Assembly (NCBI RefSeq): GCF_000612445.1
Contig: NZ_BALC01000001.1
Coordinates: 434,001-498,000 of the forward strand
Source: Liquorilactobacillus sucicola DSM 21376 = JCM 15457
GTDB taxonomy: Bacteria; Bacillota; Bacilli; Lactobacillales; Lactobacillaceae
Reading direction: 5' to 3'
DNA: 64,000 nt
The position numbers and the translations under genes are program-made. Below are positions 33,375 to 42,917 of this stretch, piece by piece. Below the pieces are notes generated by a model. That model saw only the letters and a list, made by a program, of their open reading frames with translations, ran no database searches and had not been told where the DNA came from. Within the stretch, counting starts at the first letter, position 1. The number at the start of each line of letters is the position of its first letter.

Positions 33375-33793
33375 TATTTTTTCCTTCCCTTATATGGAGT
33401 TAGCAAAGCAGCTATTCTATCAATCGGTTTAAAATGAAATTTATTTAAGATTTTGATTAAAAATAATCTTTGGATTTCAGAATAAAGCCTTACTTGTGGG
33501 TTTTATAGTAGATTGGGCTGGAAATATTGCTTCATTTAGAAGTTTATCACCTTAGTGAGGTTTTCAATTGTAAGTATTAAATTTTTACTTGCGTCTAGTA
33601 ACCTAAGAAATTACTTATTTAATGTACCGACACCTACTAACATTTACTCTTGTAAATATTTACCAGTTGGAGTTACTTCCAGCACAAGCGTTAATTTCAT
33701 TGTATGTTGAATCTTAAAACCAAGTATACTTTCATAGGCAATTATTTGTTAGCTGGATGGGTTCTTCTGCTGGCTAACTTTGAAATTTAAATA
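33375..33793. other. intergenic region, no gene recognised
   Basis: About 420 bp without a convincing frame. A hairpin GTTAGC...GCTAAC (33748-33777) may be the terminator of the CHY-protein gene on the minus strand. Confidence 0.4.
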
Positions 33794-34093
33794 TTACTTG
33801 AAATAAATATTATAATGCACATGACAGTTCGGGTTAAAAGCACTCTGACAATGTGGGCAACAACCACGTGAATACTCTTGAAAGTTCATTTTGTGCTGGC
33901 AATTACCACATATAACAGGTAAAGTATTTTTAGCACAAGGTACAAAATAATGGTCTTTTAACGCATTATGGCACTTATAACAAGCAAAATATTGCTGACA
34001 GCGATCACACTTTAGACCAACGATGTCATTTGTTTGATGGTAATGGCGACAACGGCCAACTTTGTCTATATTGATTCCATGAATAGTGGTCAT
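33794..34093 (-). CDS. CHY zinc-finger protein
   Basis: A 99-residue zf-CHY protein: IHGINIDKVGRCRHYH, then GLKCDRCQQYFACYKCHNAL, CGNCQHKMNFQEY and CCPHCQSAFNPNCHVHY. The many Cys and His residues bind two or three zinc ions. Bacterial CHY proteins of this length are common, but their role is unknown; regulation or protein binding is guessed. The ATG at 34093 follows AAGGAGCATAATCG. Confidence 0.85.
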   Translation of the reverse strand: MTTIHGINIDKVGRCRHYHQTNDIVGLKCDRCQQYFACYKCHNALKDHYFVPCAKNTLPVICGNCQHKMNFQEYSRGCCPHCQSAFNPNCHVHYNIYFK

Positions 34094-34343
34094 CGATTAT
34101 GCTCCTTATTGTTCTATAAACTAATTTTTTCACATATCGTGTAACGTTCAATTGAATAAACAATACCGACAAAAGAGTTTTAAGCGGAGCGCCTGCAATA
34201 ATTCAGAAAACAACTCCTTGTTGCTGAGCTACCCTGTTTCGGTAACTGGTTTTAGGGTAATAATGCTAGCACTACGACATTAAAACGTAAACCTTTGTCA
34301 AAAAATTTTCAAGCAAGAACTGTACCAAGTTCTTAATATAAAA
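34094..34343. other. intergenic region
   Basis: No gene is recognised. It contains AACAACTCCTTGTTG-type short palindromes and an AT-rich stretch. Confidence 0.35.
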
Positions 34344-34383
34344 ATACCACTTCCTAAAAGCTTGATTTTTAGGAAGTGGTTGA
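34344..34383. terminator. bidirectional terminator
   Basis: CCACTTCCTAAAA pairs with TTTTTAGGAAGTGG across a 6-base loop. It lies about 80 bp past the fumarate-reductase stop codon. Confidence 0.8.
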
Positions 34384-34463
34384 AAAGCAAGAACTCTTTA
34401 TTTTTTTAATTAAGGTATTCAACAATTACGATTTGTCCTAACTTCTGGTAAGTAGATAATGAA

Positions 34464-36317
34464 TCATGAGTTCGTCGTGAAAGTTGCTTCAATATATTTT
34501 TTGGCATTCATCGCAGCATGACGACCCGAATTGACATTGTGAGAGCACGCAGAGCCGCCTAAAGTGATTGTATATACATTCCTGTATTGCATTGTGCTAT
34601 CCATTCCGGCGATATAAAGACCATTAATTCTTTCGAACTTGTCGTTAATTACCTCAAAATTCTGGTTTGAACCCACCCCGCCAATACCGATTAAGTTTGA
34701 TGGATCAAGACGTGCGATGTAAAATGGGCCCTCTTCAATTGGAACGAGCATCGCAGCATCCTTTGCAAATTCCTCATCTCTTTTATTATGGGCGAATTTG
34801 TTGTATTTATACATCGTTTCCGCAAAAGTTTCTTCGGGTAAATTAACTGCTTTAGCAAGGGCTTCAATTGTATCAGCTTTGAATAATGAATTTCCTTCGT
34901 TCACTTCAACACCTTCTGCAAGAATCTCTTTAGCATTTGGTACATTTTTGGTAAGTTCATCATAGATTCTTTGATTGAAGATTTGGTATGTTACCTTTGT
35001 TGCTCCAATAGCCATTCGTTGATAAAGAAGATTGTATTTTTTTACATTCTCGTTTACGAAACGTTTGCCATTTTGATTTACCCACACAACGGGCCCTCCT
35101 GAAGGCAAGGACATAAAACCATTAATTGGATCAAGGTAGAGATGGACACCCTCATGCGGCAGAGCCTGGATGTAATTCATCATAAATTCTGGAGATTCTC
35201 TCAACATATCCTTTGCACCCAATGACATGGCTATTTGATAGCCGTCACCGGTGTTACTAGGCATTGAGCAGTAGTGCAGGTTCTTAGTTGACCATCCTTG
35301 TTTTTCAATCAAAGCGGCATTGTGACCCACCCCGCCGGTAGCTAGCAGAGTCGCTTTAGCATTGATCTTAAGCATGCCTTCAGGTGTTTGGGCATATACC
35401 CCCTTAACCTTATTATCCTCAAAAATAATACTTTTGGCAGAAGTTTCAAGTAAAAACTTGACTCCCAATTTATCTGCACGTTTTTTCATGAACGGAACGT
35501 ACCCTTTGGAAGCAAACCCTCCTTTAAACCAATGAAAGGTTGGAAACATACAGGTTCCGTGATAATCGTCAACTTTAGTAAGTTGAACTCCTTGTTTGAC
35601 TAACCAGTCGATGTTTTCAGCAGAATTGTTAACTAGGTCTACCCAAAAAGAACCATCGACACGATATTGCCCCATTTCAGCTTCTTTAGCAATTATTTTC
35701 TCTTTTTCAGCATGGATGCCGACTTCTTTTTGCATCTTGGTGTTAATGCCAAAGATTCCTTCAACGCCACCACCATTACCTGCGACAAAACCATTTTTTT
35801 CAATAACAAGAGAATCTATTCCTTCAGAGCCTGCCTGGACAGCAGCAGCCAATCCTGAAATACCAGCACCAACGATTAAAAAGTCAACATCAATTTCTTT
35901 GAAAACCTCTTCTGGAATTTGCCGCCAGAAATCGTATTCCTTCATGCGAAAACTGACATCTGATTTCAAATTATTACTTTTTTCTTGTTCTTTAGAGATA
36001 TGGTCAACCGGTTTAGTTTGACGATGGAAATTTTTCGCGCTTCCACCAGCCTGCGTAATAACCTGTTCAATTGCATTCAATAAGCCTCGGCGGGAATGAG
36101 AAGCTCCTGAGATAGCATCAACTTCCAGGCTTTGTTCGTCAATAATTTGTTTTGGTAAACGCGTAAAAACAGCTTCTTCCAAACCACCAGGAGTCATCTC
36201 CTTCTTAGGAGTGATTCTTACGATCTTGTTATCTTTGATTTCGACTTCAAGAGGAAGTGTTTCTCCTTCGTATTCTTTTGCGATTATATGATATATTCCT
36301 GATTGTAATTTTGACAT
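34464..36317 (-). CDS. FMN-binding, FAD-dependent fumarate reductase-like flavoprotein
   Basis: A 617-residue flavoprotein. The N-terminal FMN-binding domain (residues about 5-90) has the covalent-FMN motif DAISGASHSRRGL. A FAD_binding_2 domain starts with DFLIVGAGISGLAAAVQAGS at about 145 and closes with TLGGSACSHNVNSGRHAAMN. This layout is that of soluble fumarate or methacrylate/urocanate-type reductases, in which the FMN attached by ApbE passes electrons to FAD. There is no signal peptide or cytochrome domain, so it is cytoplasmic. CAGGAGG precedes the ATG. A CRP/FNR-type palindrome upstream suggests control by oxygen or carbon source. Confidence 0.92.
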   Translation of the reverse strand: MSKLQSGIYHIIAKEYEGETLPLEVEIKDNKIVRITPKKEMTPGGLEEAVFTRLPKQIIDEQSLEVDAISGASHSRRGLLNAIEQVITQAGGSAKNFHRQTKPVDHISKEQEKSNNLKSDVSFRMKEYDFWRQIPEEVFKEIDVDFLIVGAGISGLAAAVQAGSEGIDSLVIEKNGFVAGNGGGVEGIFGINTKMQKEVGIHAEKEKIIAKEAEMGQYRVDGSFWVDLVNNSAENIDWLVKQGVQLTKVDDYHGTCMFPTFHWFKGGFASKGYVPFMKKRADKLGVKFLLETSAKSIIFEDNKVKGVYAQTPEGMLKINAKATLLATGGVGHNAALIEKQGWSTKNLHYCSMPSNTGDGYQIAMSLGAKDMLRESPEFMMNYIQALPHEGVHLYLDPINGFMSLPSGGPVVWVNQNGKRFVNENVKKYNLLYQRMAIGATKVTYQIFNQRIYDELTKNVPNAKEILAEGVEVNEGNSLFKADTIEALAKAVNLPEETFAETMYKYNKFAHNKRDEEFAKDAAMLVPIEEGPFYIARLDPSNLIGIGGVGSNQNFEVINDKFERINGLYIAGMDSTMQYRNVYTITLGGSACSHNVNSGRHAAMNAKKYIEATFTTNS

Positions 36318-36430
36318 GTTAAAGCACCTCCTGTGAATGAGAAGTTTTAGCTTGTGAGAATTAAGACGACGTCAAAAATATGGTTACGCTTTCAGTATGA
36401 AGTTTAACATTTCTAGTAAGCTTTCACAAC

Positions 36431-36456
36431 AATTTTGTGATTTTGATCACAAAATT
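36431..36456. promoter_or_regulatory. CRP/FNR-family binding site
   Basis: The perfect palindrome AATTTTGTGA / TCACAAAATT contains TGTGATTTTGATCACA (36436-36451), which meets the CRP/FNR consensus TGTGA-N6-TCACA exactly. It lies about 115-140 bp upstream of the fumarate reductase start on the same strand as its promoter. In lactic acid bacteria such sites are bound by Flp or related regulators. Confidence 0.7.
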
Positions 36457-36777
36457 CCGTTATTCAATTCCGCTCTTTAGCTACACCTCTATAGGCTCAA
36501 GTTTCTTTTAGTTGTTTCCCAAATTAAGCCGTCGATCCTGTATTGGTGTTTTGCTAGACAAGATAAGAAATTGAACTTAAGGCTGATCACTTTTTCCGGC
36601 AATTTAAGTTTCTTTTAATTAATCGGAAATGAAGGTTGGCGCCTCTTCATCACAGCAGCTTAGATCACGACCAAGCTGTTTTGGGTAAGCATAAGACATG
36701 ATGTTAAACAATTTGACAACTCAGAAATATCGGCAAGTGGTTTTTTAAATATGAATGATATTAATAACAATTCAGCG
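36457..36777. other. intergenic region
   Basis: Nothing recognised beyond a CTTAAG/AATTTAAG-like short repeat near 36570-36610. Confidence 0.35.
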
Positions 36778-37674
36778 TTAATGACTGTAAGCTGGGCCCC
36801 AAGATGTTAACCACTCCATACTTTTTTCGAAGGCATCTGATCTACTTTGATTACACTGTACAGGATGTTTTCTTTCAACTTTGTAAATACGTAATTTTGA
36901 TAGAGTATGTGGATTTGCAATTGGAATAAGTACGTGGCTGGCGTGAGGATAGTTTACATGTTTAACTGGATAAGCGAATTTTTTGGTTTGCAACCGTTTT
37001 TTTATTTGCTCGCAACTGTACTGGCTTGGCCAAGTAGCATCTTCGCTCGCACTAAATAATAGGATGGGGCCTTTAATATTTTCAACTTTAATTACAGCGT
37101 CATCAGTAGTTGATTTTAGAGCCTTTTTATATATAAAACATGTATTAAGCTGCTGTTGTGTAATAAAACGCCATAATATGCCACCTATTTGTTTTTTACC
37201 ACGCACAAATGGAAGTGGATTCCCGCGCCACGTAAAACTTGAAACATTAAACAAATCCTTTTTGCCCTTATCGTTGATTCCAAGTCCAGCATAGACGCAA
37301 TGAGAAGGCGAAAGTGCGATTACGCAAGTTATATCTGGTATCAGTGAGGCGGCTAGTAAAGCTAATTCAGCACCCTTTGATATCCCATATATTGCTATTT
37401 TTTCAAAACCTTTGTTTTGCAACCATTTGACCGCAGATTCAATATATTCAACTGGCACCCGAACTAGCTTTTGCGGAAGCCCTGGACGATTCCAGAAGCA
37501 AACGCCCAAAGCCGGTATTCCTCTATCGCTTAGTAAAGCCCCGATATTTTTAGGAACAGCAACTGTCCCATCACTGCCGCCTAAAACAATAACTGCTTTT
37601 TTCTCGATGGAACTGTCTACAGGAAAATAAAAGCCGGAAAATCCGTGTTGTTTTACATTTAGTTCAATAGACAT
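36778..37674 (-). CDS. alpha/beta hydrolase of the BAAT/acyl-CoA thioesterase type
   Basis: A 298-residue alpha/beta hydrolase. Its features are AVIVLGGSDGTVAVPKN, a GISKGAELALLAASL nucleophile elbow (Ser), DATWPSQYSCEQIKKRL and the catalytic His in YPHASHVLIPIANP. The GGSDG start and the GSSKGAE-like elbow are characteristic of the BAAT C-terminal family (acyl-CoA amino acid N-acyltransferase/thioesterase relatives). The substrate is unknown. It is followed upstream by an rgg gene 59 bp away on the same strand. The start has GGGAAGAACT before ATG. Confidence 0.82.
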   Translation of the reverse strand: MSIELNVKQHGFSGFYFPVDSSIEKKAVIVLGGSDGTVAVPKNIGALLSDRGIPALGVCFWNRPGLPQKLVRVPVEYIESAVKWLQNKGFEKIAIYGISKGAELALLAASLIPDITCVIALSPSHCVYAGLGINDKGKKDLFNVSSFTWRGNPLPFVRGKKQIGGILWRFITQQQLNTCFIYKKALKSTTDDAVIKVENIKGPILLFSASEDATWPSQYSCEQIKKRLQTKKFAYPVKHVNYPHASHVLIPIANPHTLSKLRIYKVERKHPVQCNQSRSDAFEKSMEWLTSWGPAYSH

Positions 37675-37732
37675 AGTTCTTCCCCCCTCTGAGATGCTCA
37701 GTAGTCAACAGTATATCCTTTTGCCTTGAATA

Positions 37733-38623
37733 TCAATTTTTTCTCTTTACGCAACTATTGTTATACATCTTAAAGAACTTTTCCCAACGGTGGCTATATA
37801 GTTTAGCTAGCTGCTTGGAGTCCAGAACATTAAATACATTGATTGCTTCTTTAACTCTTGTTTTTGCAAGTTCATGCTTGCCTTGCAGATAAAATAGCAA
37901 TCCCTCAATAAAGTGTAATTCAGTTTTTTCATAAAGATATTGTTCATTGTGAATAGCACTTTTTGCCTGGGCTATTAAACGGATTAATTCTGAAACATTG
38001 TTTGTATAAGCCATAATTAAAGCTGTATTCAAAATGACATATAAGAAATCAGCCTGATGATTCCAATTCACATCAATAGTTTCTGAGCCGTTTTTAACCA
38101 TTTGTTGTGTAAGGTAAAAAGACTGCATCGGTGTAAAAAGGCTAATAATACTCATATATAATCTAACTTCATAATGCGTCCAAGTTTCCCTGTTAAAAAG
38201 ATAATTGAACAGAAAAGTTTTCTCCTTTTCTTCAACTACTGCTAATTGATGCTTTTCCATACTCACTTTTTCCTTAAGAAAATTAACATAGTAAAACTCT
38301 TCGTCACTCGTTTGCCATTTTTGATAGTAATAATTGCTAAGGCTTGCTGAGTAGTCGACGGTTTGAGAATCAACATAATCTTTCGTATCTTCATAGTGAA
38401 AAGGCTGGTAGCGGCCATGTCTTTGATTGTCTAAGTAAACAAATTCTTCGACTGAAACGTTGATATTCAGAAGGAGCCGATAAAGTTTGTCAAAAACAAT
38501 GTTGCTTTGTTCTCTTTCAAAGCGTGATAAAAAAGACTTTGAAACTACATTCTTCGCCGCATTCGAAAGGCTGATTCCCTTTGCTTCTCTTAAATTTTTA
38601 AAAGTTTGACCATATGTTGTCAT
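37733..38623 (-). CDS. Rgg/GadR/MutR-family regulator
   Basis: A 296-residue regulator with an XRE-type N-terminus (TFKNLREAKGISLSNAAKNV, then SKSFLSRFEREQSNIVFDKL) and a long helical TPR-like C-terminal region, the Rgg layout. Rgg proteins respond to short peptides or act as stand-alone regulators. The ATG at 38623 is chosen because GGAGG lies 4 bp upstream; the in-frame ATG at 38647 lies upstream of that site. It is divergent from the FMN reductase/MFS operon that starts at 38717 and probably controls it. Confidence 0.9.
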   Translation of the reverse strand: MTTYGQTFKNLREAKGISLSNAAKNVVSKSFLSRFEREQSNIVFDKLYRLLLNINVSVEEFVYLDNQRHGRYQPFHYEDTKDYVDSQTVDYSASLSNYYYQKWQTSDEEFYYVNFLKEKVSMEKHQLAVVEEKEKTFLFNYLFNRETWTHYEVRLYMSIISLFTPMQSFYLTQQMVKNGSETIDVNWNHQADFLYVILNTALIMAYTNNVSELIRLIAQAKSAIHNEQYLYEKTELHFIEGLLFYLQGKHELAKTRVKEAINVFNVLDSKQLAKLYSHRWEKFFKMYNNSCVKRKN

Positions 38624-38716
38624 AATACCTCCATGAACTATATGCAACGTTTTAAAAAAATTATATCAGTAATGGTATTCTTACGCTACTTGATGAAATT
38701 TGGAGGTATCACAATT

Positions 38717-39271
38717 ATGGGTATTTTGGCTATCAACGGAAGCAGTCGAGAAAACAGTAATTCAGATGTTATGCTGACATGTTTACTTAAAGGGATTGAG
38801 CATAACGAAATAAAGCTCAAGCATTATGCTATACAACCTATCTGGGACCAACGGCATTCCCAAAAAATATGGAGAGCAGCCGATGATGACTATGATCAGC
38901 TGCTTACTAAATTAATTGCAAGCAAAACCATTATTTTTGCTACACCTATTTACTGGTATGGAGTTTCAGGCTTACTGAAGAATTTTATTGATCGTTGGTC
39001 AGAAAGCTTGGCAACTGTTCCTAATTTTAGAGAAATCATTAAAAATAAGCGAATATATGTCTTGATCGTTGGTGGGGATGCTCCTCATATTAAAGGTCTG
39101 CCAATAATCGAACAATTCAACTATATTTGCGAATTTTTGAACTGGCAGTTTGTGGATTATGTAATTGGCAAGGGAAATATGCCTTCGGATGTATTAAAAG
39201 ATAAGTTTGCGATGCAAAAACTGCAGCAACTGAATACACAGTTAAATGGGGGAATAAATAATGAGCAATAG
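38717..39271 (+). CDS. NADPH-dependent FMN reductase / NAD(P)H quinone oxidoreductase-like flavoprotein
   Basis: A 184-residue flavodoxin-fold protein with the phosphate-binding loop INGSSRENSNSD, the FATPIYWYGVSGLLKNFIDR segment of NADPH-dependent FMN reductases/flavodoxin_2 proteins, and IIEQFNYICEFL. The ATG at 38717 has GGAGG 10 bp before it; an upstream in-frame ATG at 38606 lies within the divergent rgg start region and lacks a ribosome binding site. It overlaps the MFS gene by 11 bp, so they are co-translated. Confidence 0.88.
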   Translation: MGILAINGSSRENSNSDVMLTCLLKGIEHNEIKLKHYAIQPIWDQRHSQKIWRAADDDYDQLLTKLIASKTIIFATPIYWYGVSGLLKNFIDRWSESLATVPNFREIIKNKRIYVLIVGGDAPHIKGLPIIEQFNYICEFLNWQFVDYVIGKGNMPSDVLKDKFAMQKLQQLNTQLNGGINNEQ

Positions 39272-40478
39272 TTCAAAATTATTACACCAAAAGGCATTCA
39301 GAAATTTCCTTAGCGCTGACGTTATTTCCGGATTGGGGGTTGGGATGACAACGGTTGGTGCTAATTGGTACATGCTGTCGCAAACGCATTCTAACCGGTT
39401 GGTAGGATTTTATCTAACTATCAATGTTCTTGCTGGTTTCATCATGTCACCAATTGCGGGTATAATTACAGACAAGTTTTCACGAAAAGTTGTAATTCTG
39501 TGGACCTTTGTCGTAAGGGCCATAGCAATAGCAGCAATAGCTGTTTATTTTTATATTGCTGGGTTTGATGTCTGGGCAATGTATCTATTAGCTATAGTCA
39601 CTGGAGCCGGTTGGATTACATACATGTCAGCCTCCAGAAGCTATGTCCAAGCTGTTCTACCTCAAAATTTATTTGGCAGTGCCAACGCTTTTATAGAGGT
39701 TTCCTTACAAGTTGGTATGTTTTTTGCAGGTGCTATTTCCGGAATCATTCTGAATTATACGGGCTTTCTTGTAATTTTAATCATTAATGTTTTGGTATTC
39801 ATCATTGCGAGTTGTCTGGTTGTGACTATTCAGAGCGATACAATTTCTAAAAAAAATAAAGAACAAACAGAAAAAAAGAGACATTCAGGCATTAGATATC
39901 TTGTGCAGCAAAAGTCAATTCTTAATATAGGTTTCCTCTCCATCTTGCCATTGATCGTTACCCAGTTATTTAATGTTTCTTCACCGGATTATGTTTCGAC
40001 GGTTCTTAAAGCTAATAGTGTAGTTTACGGAATAGCCGATATGAGTTATGGCATTGGTGGCCTTGTGGCAGGAATCTTAACTGGTTTCCTTTTAAATCAT
40101 TTTCACAGCAAAAAATTGATTATCTTATTTTTTAGTTCAGCCAGCCTAGGCCTAATTTTGCTTTACCTAGGGCGCCTTATCCCACTCATGTATCTGTGCA
40201 CTTTTGTTTTAGGCTTATCTAACTCCTCATTAAGAGTGATTATTAACACGGTTTTGATGAGCAAAGTTAAGCAGTCCTTTATGGGCAGAGTGACATCCTT
40301 ATGGAATGGCCTTGCACAGCTAATTGAGGTCTTTGCTTCAACCCTGATAGGAACTCTAAATGATCAGTTAGGAGCTAACTTTGGATTCTTAATCATGTTT
40401 TTAATTATGTTTGGTGGAGTATGTTGGAGTTTTGCAGCCATCAGGAGTAATCAAAATAAAAAAAACAGAGCTGCTTAA
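39261..40478 (+). CDS. MFS transporter
   Basis: A 405-residue membrane protein of the MFS_3/EntS-like type with 12 predicted helices. It has the N-terminal signature region GIITDKFSRKVVILWTFVVR (RK motif A) and a basic central loop (SKKNKEQTEKKRHSG). GGGGGAATAAATA precedes the ATG. The close overlap with the FMN reductase suggests a paired function such as export of a redox-active compound; the substrate is unknown. The divergent rgg is the likely regulator. Confidence 0.9.
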   Translation: MSNSSKLLHQKAFRNFLSADVISGLGVGMTTVGANWYMLSQTHSNRLVGFYLTINVLAGFIMSPIAGIITDKFSRKVVILWTFVVRAIAIAAIAVYFYIAGFDVWAMYLLAIVTGAGWITYMSASRSYVQAVLPQNLFGSANAFIEVSLQVGMFFAGAISGIILNYTGFLVILIINVLVFIIASCLVVTIQSDTISKKNKEQTEKKRHSGIRYLVQQKSILNIGFLSILPLIVTQLFNVSSPDYVSTVLKANSVVYGIADMSYGIGGLVAGILTGFLLNHFHSKKLIILFFSSASLGLILLYLGRLIPLMYLCTFVLGLSNSSLRVIINTVLMSKVKQSFMGRVTSLWNGLAQLIEVFASTLIGTLNDQLGANFGFLIMFLIMFGGVCWSFAAIRSNQNKKNRAA

Positions 40479-40629
40479 TTGCTGCTTCTGCTAAATTTCT
40501 AGTAGCGTAGGTTACCTCTGCCTTACCACTAGTGCTATTATCTTTCCAAAGCCCCTCTTACCAAGTAGAATAAACATATAAAGATGTGTTATTACTTAGT
40601 TTCGCAAGTCGAATAAAGGGGGGTTTACA

Positions 40630-41598
40630 ATGAGACGCCATCGTTTTTGGGGAGTTACTCTAATGGTCCTGCTTTTCACGTTTTTATTAGCGGCCTGCAG
40701 CCTTTTGCCAGAAAAACAAGTTCACTATCAGCGTTTTAGCGGTGGAACTGATACACGATTAACATACTATGCTCGAAGAGACAAGGTTACTCGGCAAGAA
40801 ACAAGGAACACGATTCTCTACTCAGCACTAGGCGTTACCGATAAGGAAGGTGCACAGCAAATACTAGGTCCATTATCTAAGCGTCTTCAAGGTGTTGACG
40901 GACTGACTGAAAAAATATCATATAAAGAAACCTATGCTCAGGAAAAAATAGTAATAGATTATAGTAAAGTCGATGTAGAAGAAATTAGAAATCTTCCAGG
41001 CATGCGTTATTCTTCCAGCGCTAAAAGCAATAATATTAGTTTGAAGAAAAGCGAGGAACTTCTAAAAAGAAACAAGTTTGTCAAAATAACGGACAATAAG
41101 TTCAAAAAGTTTACTAAGGAACAACTAACACGTAAACCTTATTCAATTAGGGATTTTAACAAAATCAAGCTCGCCTCTTCCAGCATCGATACGGAGGCTA
41201 CAACTATTGCTGAATTAAGAAAACAGCTCGGCAGACCAGATCGAACACAGAAGACCCAAAGCTCTGGTGCGGAACGCGGAGCATATCTGTGGTATCTCTC
41301 TCAAAATAAAACAGCATATATATCTGTCTACACGATTGGAGAACAGATCAGGACAAAAACTCTTAGCAGATATGGAATCACCGGAAAAAATATTTCGAGT
41401 ACTGCCTTTGACTCTCTTGAAAATGGAACTGATTATGACACTGTAATTACTGTGCTAGGTGAACCAACAAGAGTGACTGTAACCAGAAGTGGCACTAGTT
41501 CCTATACTACGTTGACGTATCGCAACAGAACTACAAACAAAAGCTACAGCTTTTATTTTACTAATGATAAACTTATTTCAAAAAGTGAAAGCAATTGA
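40630..41598 (+). CDS. lipoprotein with DUF1307 and SmpA/BLIP-like domains
   Basis: A 322-residue lipoprotein with signal peptide MRRHRFWGVTLMVLLFTFLL and lipobox LAAC (Cys about residue 23). The first part (KQVHYQRFSGGTDTRLTYYA through EEIRNLPGM) is a YehR-like DUF1307 domain. The second (TTIAELRKQLGRPDRTQ, and again YDTVITVLGEPTRVT) carries two LGxP-type repeats of SmpA/DUF3862-like lipoprotein domains. GGGGGG precedes the ATG. It is anchored on the outer face of the membrane; the function is unknown. A terminator follows at 41668. Confidence 0.87.
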   Translation: MRRHRFWGVTLMVLLFTFLLAACSLLPEKQVHYQRFSGGTDTRLTYYARRDKVTRQETRNTILYSALGVTDKEGAQQILGPLSKRLQGVDGLTEKISYKETYAQEKIVIDYSKVDVEEIRNLPGMRYSSSAKSNNISLKKSEELLKRNKFVKITDNKFKKFTKEQLTRKPYSIRDFNKIKLASSSIDTEATTIAELRKQLGRPDRTQKTQSSGAERGAYLWYLSQNKTAYISVYTIGEQIRTKTLSRYGITGKNISSTAFDSLENGTDYDTVITVLGEPTRVTVTRSGTSSYTTLTYRNRTTNKSYSFYFTNDKLISKSESN

Positions 41599-41974
41599 AA
41601 CCTTTATAATTTATCTCGGCAATGTTATATGTGTTTGCTTACATCGTAATTTAATTTTCCTTGAATAAAATCGCTTCGCTTTTGGGGCGATTTTTTGTAT
41701 ACCTTATTAAAATAAAACCGTCTTCTAGAAACTTAGGTTTACTTTTGAAGGACAAGCAAAATAAACCTAAGCAACTAGATTGTAAACCTACTACAAATGT
41801 AGATTCTAATCGCTTAGGTTAGATTGTGGATCTTTTGTTGTACCTCAAATGCACTTAAAATAGTGATAAGAAAATGTTTATCCAATTCGAATATAACTGA
41901 TGACATTTGTGCAAAAGCCCCCAAAATATTGTGAGCCCCAAGTTAAATCTTTTAGTATCGAGCTAACCTAAAAC
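41599..41974. other. intergenic region with inverted repeats
   Basis: CTTAGGTTTA (41738 area) pairs with TAAACCTAAG (41763 area) to give a hairpin of about 15 bp, and the CTTAGGTTTA word recurs near 41814. No gene is seen. Confidence 0.4.
41668..41697 (+). terminator. terminator after the lipoprotein gene
   Basis: AAATCGC pairs with GCGATTTTTT around a TTCGCTTTTGGG loop, about 70 bp past the stop codon. Confidence 0.75.
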
Positions 41975-42787
41975 TCACTCTAAAGACTGTGCTGCCCAAT
42001 GGTTGATTGGACCAAATTTGTGTCCTATCTGTAATTCATGTTTGATTGCAGTATTAACATATTTTTTGGCAATTCTGACTGCATTTTCAATATTTGTTCC
42101 CTTGGCAAGCTCGGCAGCAATACAAGCAGATAGAGAGTCACCAGTTCCGTTGATGCGTAATGTATTATAATAGGGTTCGCTCAACCAAAAATTTTTCCCA
42201 TTCTCCAACAAAACGAAATCCCGTACTTCTTTTTGCTCTTTGTCTTGATGATAGCCCTTTATAACAACATTCTTGGCTCCCATCTGTTGTAATTTGGTAG
42301 CAGCAAGAACAATAGCGGCATCATCGGTCAACTCGACCTGAGAAAGTTTTTGCGCTTCGTAATAATTAGGAGTAACAACTGTTGCAAGCGGCAACAGTTT
42401 AGAACGCATTGTTGCAAAAGCACTTTCCTCAAGTAACATATTGCCATGTTTAGTCATAATAACTGGATCAACTACCAAAGGCCCGAGATCATAACGCTGA
42501 TAACAAGCAGCTACAGTTTCCAATAAGGCTGAATCTGCTAGCATCCCAGTTTTACACGCACGTATTTTAAAGTCAGCTGCAACATCTTTGAATTGTTGTT
42601 TGACAAAAGCAAGTGGTAATGGTTCACTTGCATGAATACCATATGAATTACCTGAAACGCAAGCTGTTATAACAGAAAGGCCATATACTTTTCGAGAAAA
42701 AAAGGTATGGAGATCAGCCTGAACCCCTGCGCTGCCATCGCTATCTGAACCAGCAATAGTCAGAACTTGTGGAAAACTGTTTACCAT
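41975..42787 (-). CDS. ThiD/PdxK-type hydroxymethylpyrimidine or pyridoxal kinase
   Basis: A 270-residue ribokinase-fold kinase. It has LTIAGSDSDGSAGVQADLHT at the N-terminus, VTPNYYEAQKLS, and the C-terminal anion hole INGTGDSLSACIAA with GTGD. This matches HMP/HMP-P kinase ThiD and the ThiD-like pyridoxal kinase PdxK of Firmicutes, which cannot be separated here. The ATG at 42787 has AAGGGGCG. It stands alone; no thi genes are nearby, which favours a salvage role. Confidence 0.88.
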   Translation of the reverse strand: MVNSFPQVLTIAGSDSDGSAGVQADLHTFFSRKVYGLSVITACVSGNSYGIHASEPLPLAFVKQQFKDVAADFKIRACKTGMLADSALLETVAACYQRYDLGPLVVDPVIMTKHGNMLLEESAFATMRSKLLPLATVVTPNYYEAQKLSQVELTDDAAIVLAATKLQQMGAKNVVIKGYHQDKEQKEVRDFVLLENGKNFWLSEPYYNTLRINGTGDSLSACIAAELAKGTNIENAVRIAKKYVNTAIKHELQIGHKFGPINHWAAQSLE

Positions 42788-42917
42788 GTAATCGCCCCTT
42801 TGCAGAATAGTTTTTACTAAAATTTTATTGCTATGATAAGTTCATAATAGCACAGTTAATCAGCTATTAATCAATTTATTTTTAATGTTTAATATGCAAT
42901 TTGGCGGGTGATAGCAA

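Noticed and set aside
42788-42917. TPP riboswitch before the ThiD-type kinase
   Set aside because: The gap is short and lacks the CTGAGA and GGA-type thi-box sequences.
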